A stretch of 64,000 nt of DNA from Diphasiastrum complanatum (taxonomy: Eukaryota; Streptophyta; Lycopodiopsida; Lycopodiales; Lycopodiaceae), in assembly GCA_029204225.1 (NCBI GenBank), contig CM055108.1, forward strand, positions 23,289,029 to 23,353,028, given 5' to 3'. Below the pieces are notes generated by a model. That model was not told the DNA's origin. It did not search any database and saw only the letters and a program-made list of their open reading frames with translations. Shown one piece after another: positions 1 to 11,810 of the stretch (positions within the stretch are counted from its first letter, which is position 1; each line of letters starts with the position of its first letter). The translations under genes and the position numbers were made by a program.

Positions 1-1100
1 TGCCGCCATCTCCCCTAATATTTTATCCAGTGATATAGGGACAAAATATGCCAAATCCGGCGGGAGCTTGAAACCTCTCAAGTCCCAAAAGAGGTTCTGG
101 TGTAGCAGGAGGCCTTACTCTAACAGGCCCAACAACGCAGACAAGCCATAGCAGCAGCAGATAGTTCATTGGATGCCGGAGCTTCAGGTTCTGGTTTAGT
201 AAGCGTGATTTTGTCCACTCAGCCAACTTCCACAGTTCCAGTTTCCTTACCTCCTACCACAACTTCTCTTCCACCACTACCACCACCATTTACCACCACA
301 TCCACCCCCTCATTCACACTCAACACGGGCTTTGATTCCACAATTCCACCCAACTTCAAAATTTTGTAACTTGCTCAATACTAAATGGAATTTAAAAAAA
401 AACTAGATGAAAAGAAAGCTCTTTCAATGCTCTACAACTATACTTAATCAGATTGAATTACAGAGAATAGAAAGATGGGCGGAAATTGAATAAAAAAGAA
501 GCAAAAAATAAAAAAAAAAACAAAATTTTTGGTTTTGACAAGTTTATAGAATTTTGTTGCCAACTTTAAAAATTTGTAACTTGCCCAATACTAAACGGAA
601 TTCAAAAAAAATTAAATGAAAAGAAAGCCCTTTCAATGCTCTACAATCCTATTTATTTAGATTGAACTACAAAGAATAGAAATGTGGACAAAATTGAATC
701 AAAAGAGCAAAAAAAAAAAAAAAAACAAAAACAAAGCCCAATCTTCTAGCCTACTTGACTCTACAGTCAATGTAGATCCACCACCATCACAACTCCTCCG
801 ATCCACACATTCCCCACACGCACTCAATCACCCCCACCAACATCCCCTCTCATCCCTCAATCACCACCCCCTGTCTTTCTCAAAATCCAAGCTCTCCGCC
901 AATTTCGGATTTTCCCCCATTTAATTTGATGCCATATCCCAACTATACCCGCACACTTCTTGATATTGGCCCTTGGGCGCAACTACCCCTCACAGTCCAG
1001 AAAGCGGTTTGGTTGGTAAATGAGCTCCATTATAACTTATTCGGAACCTTAGGGGGCCATTATACCATGAGACAATTTGATGATGGCGTTATGGCATATC
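1..1100. other. AT-rich non-coding stretch
   Basis: No convincing gene. The short open frames here are Pro/Thr/Ser- or Lys/Asn-rich translations of simple sequence (CCACCA, poly-A) with no recognisable domain. The stretch contains the internal direct repeat listed separately. Confidence 0.6.
351..711. repeat. Imperfect direct duplication of about 145 bp
   Basis: The block starting near 351 (TTTTGTAACTTGCTCAATAC) recurs starting near 561 (TTTGTAACTTGCCCAATAC). Both run through an A-run, AAAGAAAGC(T/C)CTTTCAATGC and a second A-rich tract, ending near 497 and 711. The copies differ at scattered positions, so the duplication is not recent. Function unknown. Confidence 0.7.
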
Positions 1101-3318
1101 TTTAGAAAAAAAAAAGTAAGGTTGGAGTTGTTATTACCCAACAATTTTGGATGATGTCACATGAATGGTTAACAAACATGTTTTCTAATATATAATAATT
1201 CTTTTTTAAATAATTAATAAATCATTTTCTGATGATACAAGTCAACTCTCTATGGGACAACACAAAAAATCTTTGGATAAGTCATTCAAGGAAACGTGTT
1301 GGAGCACTAATTGTATTAAGTTACATTGAGGCAACACATATTTTTTGACTTTCAAGATTTTTCAAAGTTCTTCACTTAGGCATATCTAGGCTTATATGCA
1401 CCCCTTGGAAACTCGCGTAGTTTCCTAATAAAAGGGGGAGAAGTAGGTGATAGAAAGTTATATAGTAGAAATATCTATTGCATAGATTCCAGGAGGAATT
1501 CGTAATATGTAAAGATGAGGGACCTGTTTCTTGAATTAGGATCGATAGGATACTTTGTACAATCTTCTAAAAATCATGGAGATATCTAGTTAGAAGATGT
1601 GAAGAAAAACTAAGAAAAATTCTTGGAGTAGAAAAGTTGCTGATTACAAATTTGATCGATTTATATCAAAACTATAGAGTTCTATTACAAGAAGGTGGTT
1701 TGTAGAAACTAGTTCATTGCGGGTTGTGATTAGCTTCAACTGGGATCCGTGAATTCATGCAAAGATTGAAATTCACTCTTATAAATATATTGTTTTGAAA
1801 TAATCTTTGATTGAGATTGTGGTTATGGAATAACACTCTTTAATATTCTCTCTTACAGTTAATTGGGTTAAAGGATTCTTAGTTAAAAAAAGAGTTGCTT
1901 ATAGATTGTGTAAGATTTGTAGAGATATGCTATGCAATGAATCATTGTGAGATCATGATTTCTTTGCGCAAGTTCTTAATTCAGTGGATCTTCAATGAGT
2001 TATTTGGACTGAGTTTATATGCATACATAAACTAGTCAGTAAAACATAGGCATATTGATGAGAATTGTTTAGAGACAGTTACTCATAGGCTAATAATGAT
2101 TTCTCGGTGAGAATTGCTTATTGACCTAGGATAAATTTAGAATCAGATTGAAAGTGGTGTTGTAAAATTGGGCCCACACCTAGACATTCAATTTTCTAAC
2201 TCCATTATAGGTTACCAAATTGTGTAGTGGGCTATTTCCTATTACTCACGTGTCTTCTAAGATAGTAATATTCACGTTCTCTTATTATTGAGTATAGGAT
2301 AAAGATCTGATGAATTGTGATTGACGAATCATAGTTCAGATTCTGGTTTATACTTGATTGTTTAAGAGAGGATAAAGTGCGTGATCAAAAGATCAGATGT
2401 TATGTGCATATGCCTTTTGATGGCAATCTCCTTGGAGAAATAGTTATCCTTGATGGAGATTGCTTGTAATAGTAGTAAGCACCAATCGCTGTTGGAAGTA
2501 AATCTTGTTTATGTGATGGCTAGATCTACTCACGATGTGGTGTAGTATAGAGAGGATCGTCCACCTTGTAAGAACCTACCAAAAGCTTCAACCGAGAATA
2601 GATAACAAGGATGAAAGCACTAAGGCTTACCCAACTAGTGCTGGGAACTAAAATGAAACTAACTAAATCAAACAAACAATAAATCCTTACTAAGGCTTAC
2701 ATAACTAGCAAGGTTACTAAACTAGAACCTAAATTAACACCCTAAAAGGGAATGGAATTAAATTGCGGCTAACTAATAATCAACAAATAAATCATGCCAT
2801 AATTAAACCAATGAGAAGGAGGCAAGAGGAGGCCCGGGCACCTTCTCTCAAGCTATGCACTTTCCCAAAGGGAATACAAATGAAATAGAATGATAATCTC
2901 AAAATAGAGAAGCATAATAAGCTTAATCTCAAAAGTGTTGTGTACATGGCAAATACCTCTCCTTTTATAGCAAGGAGGGTCTTCCATAAGTATTCACTAA
3001 CTTATGGGATCAATTTAAAACTAGCCATTCTAGAACTCCTAACTTAGGACTTAGAACTTTAAAAGTTTCTAACTTTGAAACTTCATATAATTTAAGACAA
3101 ATACTTCTAAGCTTAAGTTTCTTAAGTCTAAGTTCTAATCCTAAGTTTAAGTTATTTTATTATTTAAGCTTCTACCCATGGACTTACAAAACACATGCCA
3201 TAGTAGAAGTTTATTGGCCAATACTCATATGTGGGCTTACAAAACACATGCCACAGAGTTTTATTTCTTATTTTATATTTTCTCTGTGTTTGCACAGTTG
3301 CTAATATTATCCCCCTCC
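1101..3318. other. Non-coding TE debris
   Basis: No gene is recognisable. A purine tract at about 1428-1441 (AAAAGGGGGAGAAG) followed by TG at 1449 resembles a polypurine tract next to an LTR, but no matching LTR was identified. The segment 2270-2512 resembles 5175-5405 inside the gypsy element downstream (shared TTGAGTATAGGA and TTGACGAATCATAG), so part of this region is probably an older relative of that element. Confidence 0.5.
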
Positions 3319-3839
3319 TTATTGGATTGGTGGTCCCACACCAATCGAAGCTTTTTCGTCTTGGAATTTTTGAGCTTCTTGGAGGCGAGATTGTTGTTGT
3401 CGAAAAATTTGGTAAATTTTATTGTTGATGCCCTCCCTCATTTGCCATCGTAATTTGTGAAGGAAGGACATGGGTTTGTAGTAATGGAGCATACCATGTA
3501 GAAAGTTGTGGGTTTTCCACAACTCCACCATATCAACGTGCAATGCCGAAGTGAGGGTTGTGCGATAGTGAAGCCTTGCTACGTTGATGTGGTCATCTTG
3601 CGTTTGCAATGGCTTATTGATATCAATAGCTATTGGTGGTAGCCCTCGATCCCAAAAGCCCTTGAGTTCTACCAAGAATGCCACCAGGCCGCAACAAAAT
3701 ATGCGATCATGATTGTCATGGTGCTTTTGGTAAAATACACGGCACTTGGTGACCATATCTATTAGCTGTAGCAATTCTTTGGGATTCGGGAGAAAATTGG
3801 CATTGGATGAATGGAAGGTTAGTGGTGTCAATGGGGTTA
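3319..3839 (-). pseudogene. 3' half of an interrupted gag-like ORF (unrecognised)
   Basis: An open frame of about 170 codons reads leftward to a stop at 3319-3321. It is rich in His, Gln and aromatic residues, with stretches such as WKTHNFLHGMLHY and a C-terminal QQQSRLQEAQKF. I do not recognise a domain. It is cut at 3839-3844 by the insertion site of the gypsy element 3845-6540, and the other half lies at 6541-7094 on the same strand. Across the reconstructed junction the two halves are one frame apart, so a frameshift is also present. TE-related origin is an inference from low-complexity composition and context, not from a domain match. Confidence 0.45.
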
Positions 3840-3844
3840 GAAGC

Positions 3845-4342
3845 TGTCATGCCCATGATTGGTCTCGGGTAGCGTGTCCACGCTAGGGACCAGTAGACCA
3901 ACAACCCGTAAGTTAATCGTGACTATAAGGGAATTGGGGCCCTTATGTGTACATGGTCATAATTAATGGTTGTAGGCCTAAAACACTTGATGGTGGATTT
4001 GTATGGGTCTATCAGTGAGTCATTGGGAAACTGGATGACGTGGTCCAGATAGGCTGCAGAGGTGTCCAGTGAGGTGTCACAGTGCACTATTAGTGGTGCA
4101 TGGGCCTTGGAGGGTATAACTATACCTATTGGGCTCTCACTAGTGTATGCTTGATAGCATGACCGGTGGCAGGATGCCACTGGTGTAATGCCTCATTCCT
4201 CTCTGAGTGATTGATCCATAGCTTGGAGGCTAGATCTGTTCGATCTAGGTTTGGTTGGGTTGGTTTGTCCACCATCAGGTTCCCTTGTGTTGCTTGTGAT
4301 TGGCATGCTTAGAATAGGATCCTTGGATTGAGGACTTTATAT
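3845..4342 (+). repeat. 5' LTR of the gypsy element
   Basis: Begins TGTCATGCCC and ends ...GGACTTTATAT directly against the primer site. It matches 6043-6540 with scattered differences. The 3' end reads TA/T rather than the usual CA, presumably by decay. Confidence 0.85.
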
Positions 4343-4355
4343 TGGTATCAGAGCC
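4343..4355 (+). other. Primer-binding site (initiator Met tRNA)
   Basis: TGGTATCAGAGCC lies immediately 3' of the left LTR. This is the standard plant LTR-retrotransposon site complementary to the 3' end of initiator Met tRNA, and it fixes the element's + orientation. Confidence 0.9.
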
Positions 4356-5359
4356 AATTCTGAGCACGTTTTTGCCATTAATTTGTGTTCAAGAGAAGTC
4401 TCAAATTGTGGGGATTTTTCCATTGTGTGATATGGAATCTTGACACTTTTTCGAAACTTCAATGGAGTATGAAACAAAGTGGTGAAAGTGCGGATTATGC
4501 TTCCCGTAGATTTCCTTGTTTGAAGTGTAATCGGTTGTGTGGTAAGTGCACTACCAGGTAGACAATCGGTTCGATTTTTAGACACTTCATATTGGTTTTC
4601 AGGAAGTAAAGTTCCATTTTCTTGAGCTACTTGTGTTGCTGTTTACTTCATTTAGGAACACTTTTCCGTTAGCAACATGAGTGTTAGAGAAAATACTAGT
4701 TTTTATAGTTTTTTGTTCGTTAAACGGTGATTTAGGTGGTTTGTTGGCTGTCTTTTGCATTTTATTGAGCCAGTCTTGGCTTGAATCTGAGGAAAAGTGG
4801 AAAAAGAAGCACAAAAAAGACTATTCACTGGTTGTGAGTGTTGGTGGTTTTTTACAGGATTTGCATGAGGTTCTATTGGATTTACAAGTTCATGTTGATT
4901 TTCTGGCAAACTGATAGTGTTCATACCCCGGATGAATAAACATGTTGGTGGAATTTTGGTATGACTGATCACCTTACCAAATCGACTATGTTTATGCGGG
5001 TATAGACCAAGTAGTTATAGAGTGTCTGTTTAGGATGTACGATACCAAAGTGACATTATGAACATTCGTGATTTGAAGTTCACTGGTCGCTTTTGGTCGG
5101 CCGTATTTGCTAAACTAGAGATGACTCTAATTTTAAAAGTTCTTCTGATCATTGGTTGTTGCCTATGTGAGGGTATCACGTTCTTTTATTGAGTATAGGA
5201 CAAGAATCCGATGAATATGATTGACGAATCATAGTTCAGATTCTAGCTATACTTGATTGGTTAAAAGAAGGATTACTTACATGATCAGAAGATCAGTTAA
5301 GATAAGTGTTTGTATTTTGATTGCAAACTCCTTGAAGCGGAAATTATTCTTGATGGAGA

Positions 5360-6012
5360 TTGAGTTATTATAAGCATTTGGCTACCGGTTGCAGCCCGCT
5401 TATGTTTATGGATTTGCGCCTAGGTCGGTCAGCCTCAGCGGTAGAGATTCAGATGATCAAGTTTCAAAAGGTAGCAGATTTCGTACATGATATGAAGGAA
5501 ATGCTACGGATTGCACTTGAAAATGTCTTGTGTACCCAAGATGGGGACCGACATTATGCAAGTCTAAAAAGATCACCGAGAGACTTTCAAATGGGGGATT
5601 GGGTATTTTTTGAGAATCTAGAAGGATTCGAGTGTAATGCATACTAGCAAGCATTATAAGTTGTCCCCTAGATATAGAGGACCGTTTGAGATCTTGAAAA
5701 AGATCGGATCCTTAGCTTACCAATTGGAAATCCCGGAAGGATCACAAGTGCATCCCGTATTTCACATAAGTCATCTCTAGAAGAGTCTACATGAAGGAGG
5801 GTATCTTGGATCTAGAGATCGATTGGACCTGTTGGATGAATCAGCGGGCGTGTCTCCACTTGAACCCGGAAAGATCTTGGAAACAATAACTAAACGATTG
5901 AGAAATCGTATAGCTATCGAGCATCTGGTTTGATGGAAGGAATATACGGACGATGATGATTCCTGGGAACAGGAAGGAAGCTTAAGAAGGAACTTTCTCA
6001 ATTTTAAGTTTT
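5360..6012 (+). pseudogene. Gypsy integrase C-terminus and chromodomain remnant
   Basis: The open frame 5360-5647 ends in the integrase-tail signature SPRDFQMGDWVFF. After an in-frame stop the reading continues as KLSPRYRGPFEILKKIG, then the HPVFHISHL block typical of gypsy integrase tails, and after a frameshift a partial chromodomain (IEHLVRWKEYTDDDSWEQE) near 5905-5975. Stops and frameshifts make it non-functional. The family call rests on these well-known motifs. The chromodomain places it among chromoviruses. Confidence 0.85.
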
Positions 6013-6028
6013 GAGGATAGAACTTGAA

Positions 6029-6042
6029 TAAGGGGGGAAGAA
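6029..6042 (+). other. Polypurine tract
   Basis: TAAGGGGGGAAGAA lies directly before the TG of the 3' LTR. This is the expected plus-strand primer position. Confidence 0.85.
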
Positions 6043-6540
6043 TGTCATGCCCATGACTGGTCTCGGGTAACGTGTCCATGCTAGGGACCAATAGACCAAC
6101 AACCCGTAAGTTAATCATGACTATAAGGGAATTGGGGCCCTTATGTGTACATGGTCATAATCAATGGTTGTAGGCCTAAAACACTTGATGGTGGATTTGT
6201 ATGGGTCTATCAGTGAGTCATTGGAAAACTAGATGATGTGGCCCATATACGCTGCAGAGGTGTCCAATGAGGTGTCACAGTGCACTACTGGTGGTGCATG
6301 GGCCTTGGAGGGTATAAGTATACCTATTGGGCTCTCACTAGTGTATGCTTGAAAGCATGACCAGTGGCAAGATGCTGCTGGTGTGATGCCTCATTCCTCT
6401 CTGAGTGATTGATCCATAGCTTGGGGGCTAGATCTGTTCGATCTAGGTTTGGTTGGGTTGGTTTGTCCACCATCAGGTTCCCTTGTGTTGTTTGTGATTG
6501 GCATGCTTAGAATAGGATCCTTGGATTGAGGACTTTATAA
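6043..6540 (+). repeat. 3' LTR of the gypsy element
   Basis: Begins TGTCATGCCC like the left copy and runs to ...GACTTTATAA. It has the same length as the 5' copy. Its right edge abuts the other half of the interrupted minus-strand ORF. Confidence 0.85.
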
Positions 6541-7094
6541 GAAACGGAGGACTGTGGATTGATTGGTGATTGAGTTCCTTGCCCTTGGGGTTGGCCTTGG
6601 AATGACGAGCCTTGATTAGCAGGTTGAGTTTGTTGGAATCCTGCTCCATCTCCACCATCTGATCCTTCAAAGTGAGGCCCGGAGTCATGAAACTGGGCAT
6701 GCTCTACATGGACAGAAGGTGTTGACTGAGTAGCTATCTTTAACCTTTCTTCCAGGGTGGCGATATGTTGGTTGAGGGCCTCGATTTGTAATTTGGAGTG
6801 CTGCTCCGTCGTGGCTTTTAACTTTTGTACTAGCGCTTTATAGGCCACCACTGGAGTCAGGGTTCCCTCGGGAATAACTGGTGGTGCGAAATCATTGAAA
6901 TTTACCAATTCCAGCTCTTCCTTCATAGTGAAAAGTGTTGCTTGTGCATCTGCTACGGCCTCGTCTCGTTCGCGGTAAGTTGTGTGATAGCAGTCTGATG
7001 GTGGGAGATCTTCATATGGAGTTGGTTCTGGAGGTGGCTGAGCCTTGTTGTTGTTGTTGATCAAATTTTCGACAAAACACCCTCTTGTAATCAA
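6541..7094 (-). pseudogene. 5' half of the interrupted gag-like ORF (unrecognised)
   Basis: A long minus-strand frame runs from an ATG at 7094 into the 3' LTR; its last residues are read from LTR sequence. The N-terminus is Asn/Pro-rich. A predicted helical stretch (ALNQHIATLEERLKIA) suggests a coiled coil, followed by a Gly/Gln-rich tail (GSSFQGQPQGQG). No zinc knuckle or catalytic motif is visible. The composition resembles a retroelement gag or an uncharacterised TE-borne ORF. Its continuation is 3839-3319. Confidence 0.5.
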
Positions 7095-8650
7095 TAGTAT
7101 TTGGCATCATTTTAGATTTACGGCCCTACACCAGATTCAATTAGTTTCAAATCTCCCATTTGGAATTACCTGCACCCCATACCATAGGTTCTTCCACTTC
7201 CCAATCAAATCGTCCAAGAATTGATTGATTTCATTGGAACAAACGTGTCTCATAGAGATTTTGAAAATCTCTAAATCCAACAAATGACTCATATAACATT
7301 TGGGTCCAAGTAATTGATACTATCAAAGTTCTCAAGAATTCTTCCGAGTTCCAAGTCATATTTTTCTTCACCGTTTTCTTAATCTTTATGGTCACTAAAA
7401 GGATTGTAGGACACGCCCTAACATTCCTTGAGTGACAAATTTAGGAATGGAAAAGAATGAGTGGGAATTCTATCTAATTAAGAACAAAATTTGACTAAGA
7501 TTTTTCAATTGCTTTACTAACGAGTTGAATTTAATTCAATGCGCAACATATGACCCTTATTCAACCTTAGAGTTTTAGTTAAATCATTCTTGTCAAACTT
7601 CTCGGTTCCTAAAGGAATGTAAAGGCTTGATTGATACTTTTGATATGCCAGACTTCAAAATCAAAATTTTGAATGAGTTATGCCCATTGGGCCTTACGAC
7701 TCTTCAAACCAATTTGATTAGAGTGTCATATGGCATATCTTTTTATATCGGTTTCGTAGTTTCTTTGTTTGGTGACCAACAGCTTCCAATTTAACCAAAA
7801 AACTTTCTTTCCTCTGATTCATCTGGTTTTGGTTATGTGGGCCATTTTAGCTATGCATACCCATTCGTGAAACTACGACGGTGGTCAAAGGGTGGCACCT
7901 TGGCCAAAAGGTCAGAAATCTTTTGGACATAAATGCTCAAATCCTGATTGCCCATGCAATAGTTAATTGATTGTCTTTAATTATTTTGCTTTGTTATGAA
8001 CTTCCAAAAATGGCTTTATTGAATGTGTAAAGCAGTGGGAACTTTCTCATTTACCAAATACTTAGGGTAAATTTTTTGTTAAGTTACAAGTTTCAACAAC
8101 TATTATTATGTTCATCAAAGCAATGTCTATAAAAAACCATTTTTTTATGACAATTTTGTGCTTTGAAAAAATAATACCATTATATGTAGACAAACCAACG
8201 AGGCCATAATCATTTGCAAAACGTTGCTTATACATTGCCAAACTGACAGACCAAAATAGTCAACCATTTAGACTAAGTTCCTTCAGAAAGTACAGAGGAA
8301 CAAATAAAAAAGCAATCAATATTTTACTACCCCACCCCTTCCCCGCTTTTTTCCTCCATGAACCTAAGCCCAACTGTTCACCCCAGCCATCGTAAATACC
8401 TATAGATTTTTTTGCAGCGTATTTGAAAGTTGTCTTAAATGGCATAATTTTGTACTTTTCAAAATTATAAAAGCAATAAATATCTTACAAATTTGTAAGG
8501 TGCTATTATTATTTTTAGTGATTCTAAGAAGCACCTTACATTTTTGTAAGGTTCACTTTTTATTTTTAGAAAGTCTCACAAATCTGAATTTACTATTTTC
8601 AAAAAGTTGACTTTCTAAATAAAATTAAAAAAAAAGCCTACATGTATTTA
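7095..8650. other. AT-rich intergenic stretch
   Basis: No gene, repeat pair or RNA gene recognised. Open frames are short and of random composition. Confidence 0.6.
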
Positions 8651-8654
8651 CGCA

Positions 8655-8684
8655 GGGGAAGGCCCACGGGCAGGGGCCTTCCCC
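8655..8684. repeat. GC-rich perfect inverted repeat (hairpin)
   Basis: GGGGAAGGCCC (8655-8665) and GGGCCTTCCCC (8674-8684) are perfect 11-bp arms around an 8-nt loop. Short outer arms (TTACG/CGTAA) extend it imperfectly. The left arm with its GCA prefix recurs near 25986 upstream of BCHB. It could be a foldback/MITE core or a regulatory hairpin. Confidence 0.75.
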
Positions 8685-8809
8685 TATACGTAATGGATTC
8701 TTTAGGCTGATTATATGCCCAATTTTTGGGCTCTTTAAAAAGCATAAAATGTCACTAGAATTTATTTATTTTTTTAAAAATTTTGAAGCCCATTCCAGAT
8801 GCGCGTCGA

Positions 8810-8840
8810 CACGTGTCAGTCCACGTCAGACTGCCACGTG
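8810..8840 (+). promoter_or_regulatory. G-box/ACGT-element cluster upstream of the small gene
   Basis: Three ACGT-core elements fall within 31 bp: CACGTG at 8810-8815, ACGTCA at 8823-8828 and CACGTG at 8835-8840. In plants such clusters are bound by bZIP and bHLH factors and mark light- or ABA-responsive promoters. The cluster lies about 0.7 kb before the proposed start codon at 9524, just before a GC-richer stretch that looks like promoter and 5' leader. The transcription start is not determined. Confidence 0.55.
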
Positions 8841-9110
8841 ACAGTTTTTGATTGGTGTAAAAAAACCGAATTGCTGATAATGCTTTGTAATTGGCATCTG
8901 GAAAAGTCAGACTCCATTACGCAATGGAATGAGCGAGGGCCTCGCCCCAATTTTTTTGGAAATCCTTGCCGGGCATAATGGCCTGTGCCCGGCTGATTCC
9001 ATAATAATAGTGTCCACGCTGGGCCGAGCAAGTGGAAATTGGGCAAAAGAAAGAGAATGGCCGAGCAGGAGGAGACGCTCAGAGGAGAAACCGGGCGAGA
9101 GAGAGAGGGG

Positions 9111-9132
9111 GAGAGAGAGAGAGAGAGAGAGA
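9111..9132. repeat. (GA)11 microsatellite in the putative 5' leader
   Basis: An uninterrupted GA run, with a shorter one just before it (9097-9107). GA runs are common in plant 5' leaders and core promoters. The Arg/Glu-repeat frames it creates are not genes. Confidence 0.85.
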
Positions 9133-9523
9133 ATTATCAACAGGTTGCAACAGATAGGGAGTCGCGTGCGTTGGCGCTTATTGGCACGCAGACGGGGTTA
9201 ACTAGCGTGCCAGTGGCACCGTGAGGATCTTGGGGCTATGAAGGCGGGATCCAAGCGGGCAGAGGCTTGCGCTGCTTTTTTTTCTGAAGGGCGCGCTGGT
9301 GTTTTTTGGAAGGGTGTTCAGCTTTATGTTGGTTTCTTTTTGGTAGCAGGCCAAGTTAGGGCTGTATCAGGATTAGGTTAGGGTATTCTGTGTACTGTTT
9401 GGGACCAAAAGAGAGCATAGTGAAATTTGAGAGAGAGAAAAGGCCAGATGACTCTAGTGCTCAGAATGTGAGCTTCACGCGTTATTTTGTGGGTGCAGTG
9501 GTTTAATCCAGAGCTGCACAGTA

Positions 9524-9576
9524 ATGATGCAGGGCAACATATGGCGCATAGCCTCGGGTGTTGTCTCATATCTCAG
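9524..9576 (+). CDS. Small unknown protein, exon 1 of 2
   Basis: The proposed start ATG at 9524 is followed by a second ATG. The exon encodes MMQGNIWRIASGVVSYL plus two bases of a split Arg codon, then a GT donor at 9577 (CAG|GTTCTA). Joined to the acceptor at 18964 it gives a 69-residue protein in frame. Residues 4-17 could form an amphipathic or weakly hydrophobic helix. The exon is supported by the phase match and by its position downstream of a promoter-like region, not by homology. A further 5'-UTR intron is possible (TGCAG at 9494-9498). A different first exon remains possible. Confidence 0.55.
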
Positions 9577-11810
9577 GTTCTAGTACCTTCCTTTCTTATT
9601 TTTGCCCTTTTTCCCCACTGTCAATTGGGCATCGTCTATGTTTTTGTTTTTTCTGAGATTAATATCTTCTAGCTCACACGTCTTTGTGAAATCTCACACT
9701 AGTGCCAGATAGCCATTGCGTAATGGCCTTGACTCTCATTTTTTTGCTCTAACGAAGCGGACCTTCAGCATTTACATTTTCATTCATGATTAATACACAG
9801 ATGATGAGGTTGTGTTCAGATTCGCTAGGAAGGTCATTTATTCTCTTGCAATTATATTCTGATGGCATTCAGTCCAGGATGTTTTTCTTTGCGAATTTGG
9901 TTACTTTAGATTTTTTCTTTTGCATTTTTGGTACAGGGGAATGGTCTTTCTAGGGACTGTTATTGGTGTTAAGGATAGTTTGAAAAGTTATCGTTCGTTT
10001 TGTGGTTCATAATAGTTTCTCAAAACTTATCAAATCATCCTTAACTCTGAAAAAGGTTATTTGATAGACCATTTCCTTGCATAAAAATGTTTCCTTACTC
10101 TTACCCAAAACTAGTGTAAGATGTAGTGCTTAAAATTTTTCTTACGCAACATATTAGATAAATTGATGGAACTGCTCACACATAGTACCAAGTGGTAAAA
10201 AGTCGGCCGTAAACTTCTAACAAGCACATGTACTTCTTATATTGGACTTTGCTAAGTACGAATGGATCTCATTCAAGTTCAAAAAATTTGAGGAAAACTT
10301 TTACATGTATGAGAAAACACTAAAATTAGTGGATTAACTCCACCACGACCTTGGCTATAGATCATGTATACAAGGTCATAGATAACGATGAGCATGTTTA
10401 TGCATGTGCAAATAGGATTGCATATGATACATTGTCTATATTCTTCAAGAACTTCACTTAAATGTTAGGTATATCCTTGAAATTGACATTCACCTGAAAC
10501 TTTTGCTAACCACTTCAGCACATAATCTTGCCTTTGCAAAGGCAAGGCCAAAAAATATAGGAATAGGGTTCTAGTGGAAAAGTCACTAGTATTAAACCTT
10601 CAAAGTGAATTTTTGATTACTCCAATTTGAGATTTTAGAACAATGTCACTATTCAGGCTTTGAACAAAATTTTTGACTTGGGTAGAAAATGCTAGTGGCC
10701 ACCAACTTTAGAATTTCCCTAGGTATCCCTAACCTTAAAATTGACTATAAATATGTTATATCAATTGGGTAGTGAGGATGAATTGTTTTCAATCCATGAA
10801 CTAGTCTTGGAGTTTTGACATTTTTAGTTCAAGCAAGGCAATGTTTTCACCCAATTTGGAAACAAGCTTTTCTTGTTGTACGTAGAGGCATAGCGGAGGT
10901 GGGTTTGACTTCTGTTCATGTGCATATATCATTGGAAACAAAGGAGGACTTGGAAAGTGCATATCTACTTCTTAGCAAAACAACTTGCTGGAAAAAATAG
11001 GCTTCATAAGACATAAATAGGGCCTTGTATTCCGCCAACTGTTCTCAATGAGGTTCCAAATGTTATATGAATATAGTCTTCTTAATCAAACTTTAACCTC
11101 GATAAGCAGTGTAATTGAAGAAGAATAAGGCTTGATTGCAACCTTTTTGCACATCTATATAATTGGTTAGAAACCCAAACTCAAGTGTCCATTATGTAAA
11201 TTGGGGCACTCCTTTACATAAATGGTTGTGAACCTTGGCTATTAAGGCCTTATAAAGAGCCAATGATGGTGATTTATCCAAGCGTAGCACCTTCCCATTA
11301 TAGTAGGCTTCACTTCCTTTGTTTATTCCTTAGAAGCCCGTTCCTGCCCTTTTGGGTCGAAACGTTCCGTTCCGTATGTTCCGGAACGTACTGGGTCGGA
11401 ACGAGTTAATTTAATTATAAAAAATTTGATATCTGACCCTGCCGGCCCACGACTTCTGCAAAACTAATATCTATCAAAGATCTGCCAGCAGTCCAAATAG
11501 ATAATAGATAATATCCGCCATGGACCCTACAAACTAAAACTATGGCGGATATATGACCCTGCTGGCCCACGACTTTTGCAAAACTAATATCTATCAAAGA
11601 TCTATCAAACTAAAACTAATATCTATTTGGTTCCAATCTATGGCGGATCATGAGTGACCTATACTGATAAAGTTGGAGACTAGTTTTGATTAGGTGCGAA
11701 AGAACACTATAGTTTTTAGGATTGACTGTTCAATCTTTTAATCTAGATTCTATGTGAGATAAGAGTGTTGAGTGCATTGTCAGAGATACCTATTTACAAG
11801 ATGATGTATT
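9577..11810 (+). other. Intron of the small gene, proximal part
   Basis: No coding exon recognised. A palindrome-rich patch lies at 11354-11405 (GTTCC/GGAAC words, including GTTCCGGAAC at 11378-11387). Two related blocks, 11426-11490 and 11551-11620, share GCCCACGACTT(C/T)TGC and AATATCTATCAAAGATCT, so this part was locally duplicated. Confidence 0.5.

Larger units (their letters stand above)
3845..6540 (+). mobile_element. Defective Ty3/gypsy chromovirus-type element with both LTRs
   Basis: Two direct repeats of about 498 bp (3845-4342 and 6043-6540) bracket a 1.7-kb internal region. A primer-binding site follows the left LTR, and a polypurine tract precedes the right one. The only recognisable coding part is the end of integrase plus a damaged chromodomain (5360-6012). 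Gag, protease, RT and RNase H are absent, so the copy is internally deleted. Flanks GAAGC (3840-3844) and GAAAC (6541-6545) are a possible 5-bp target duplication with one mismatch. It was inserted into a minus-strand ORF. Confidence 0.85.

Noticed and set aside
8929-9224. Overlapping frames across the GA tract (Arg/Glu repeats)
   Set aside because: Produced by the microsatellite; different phases of the same simple sequence are all open.
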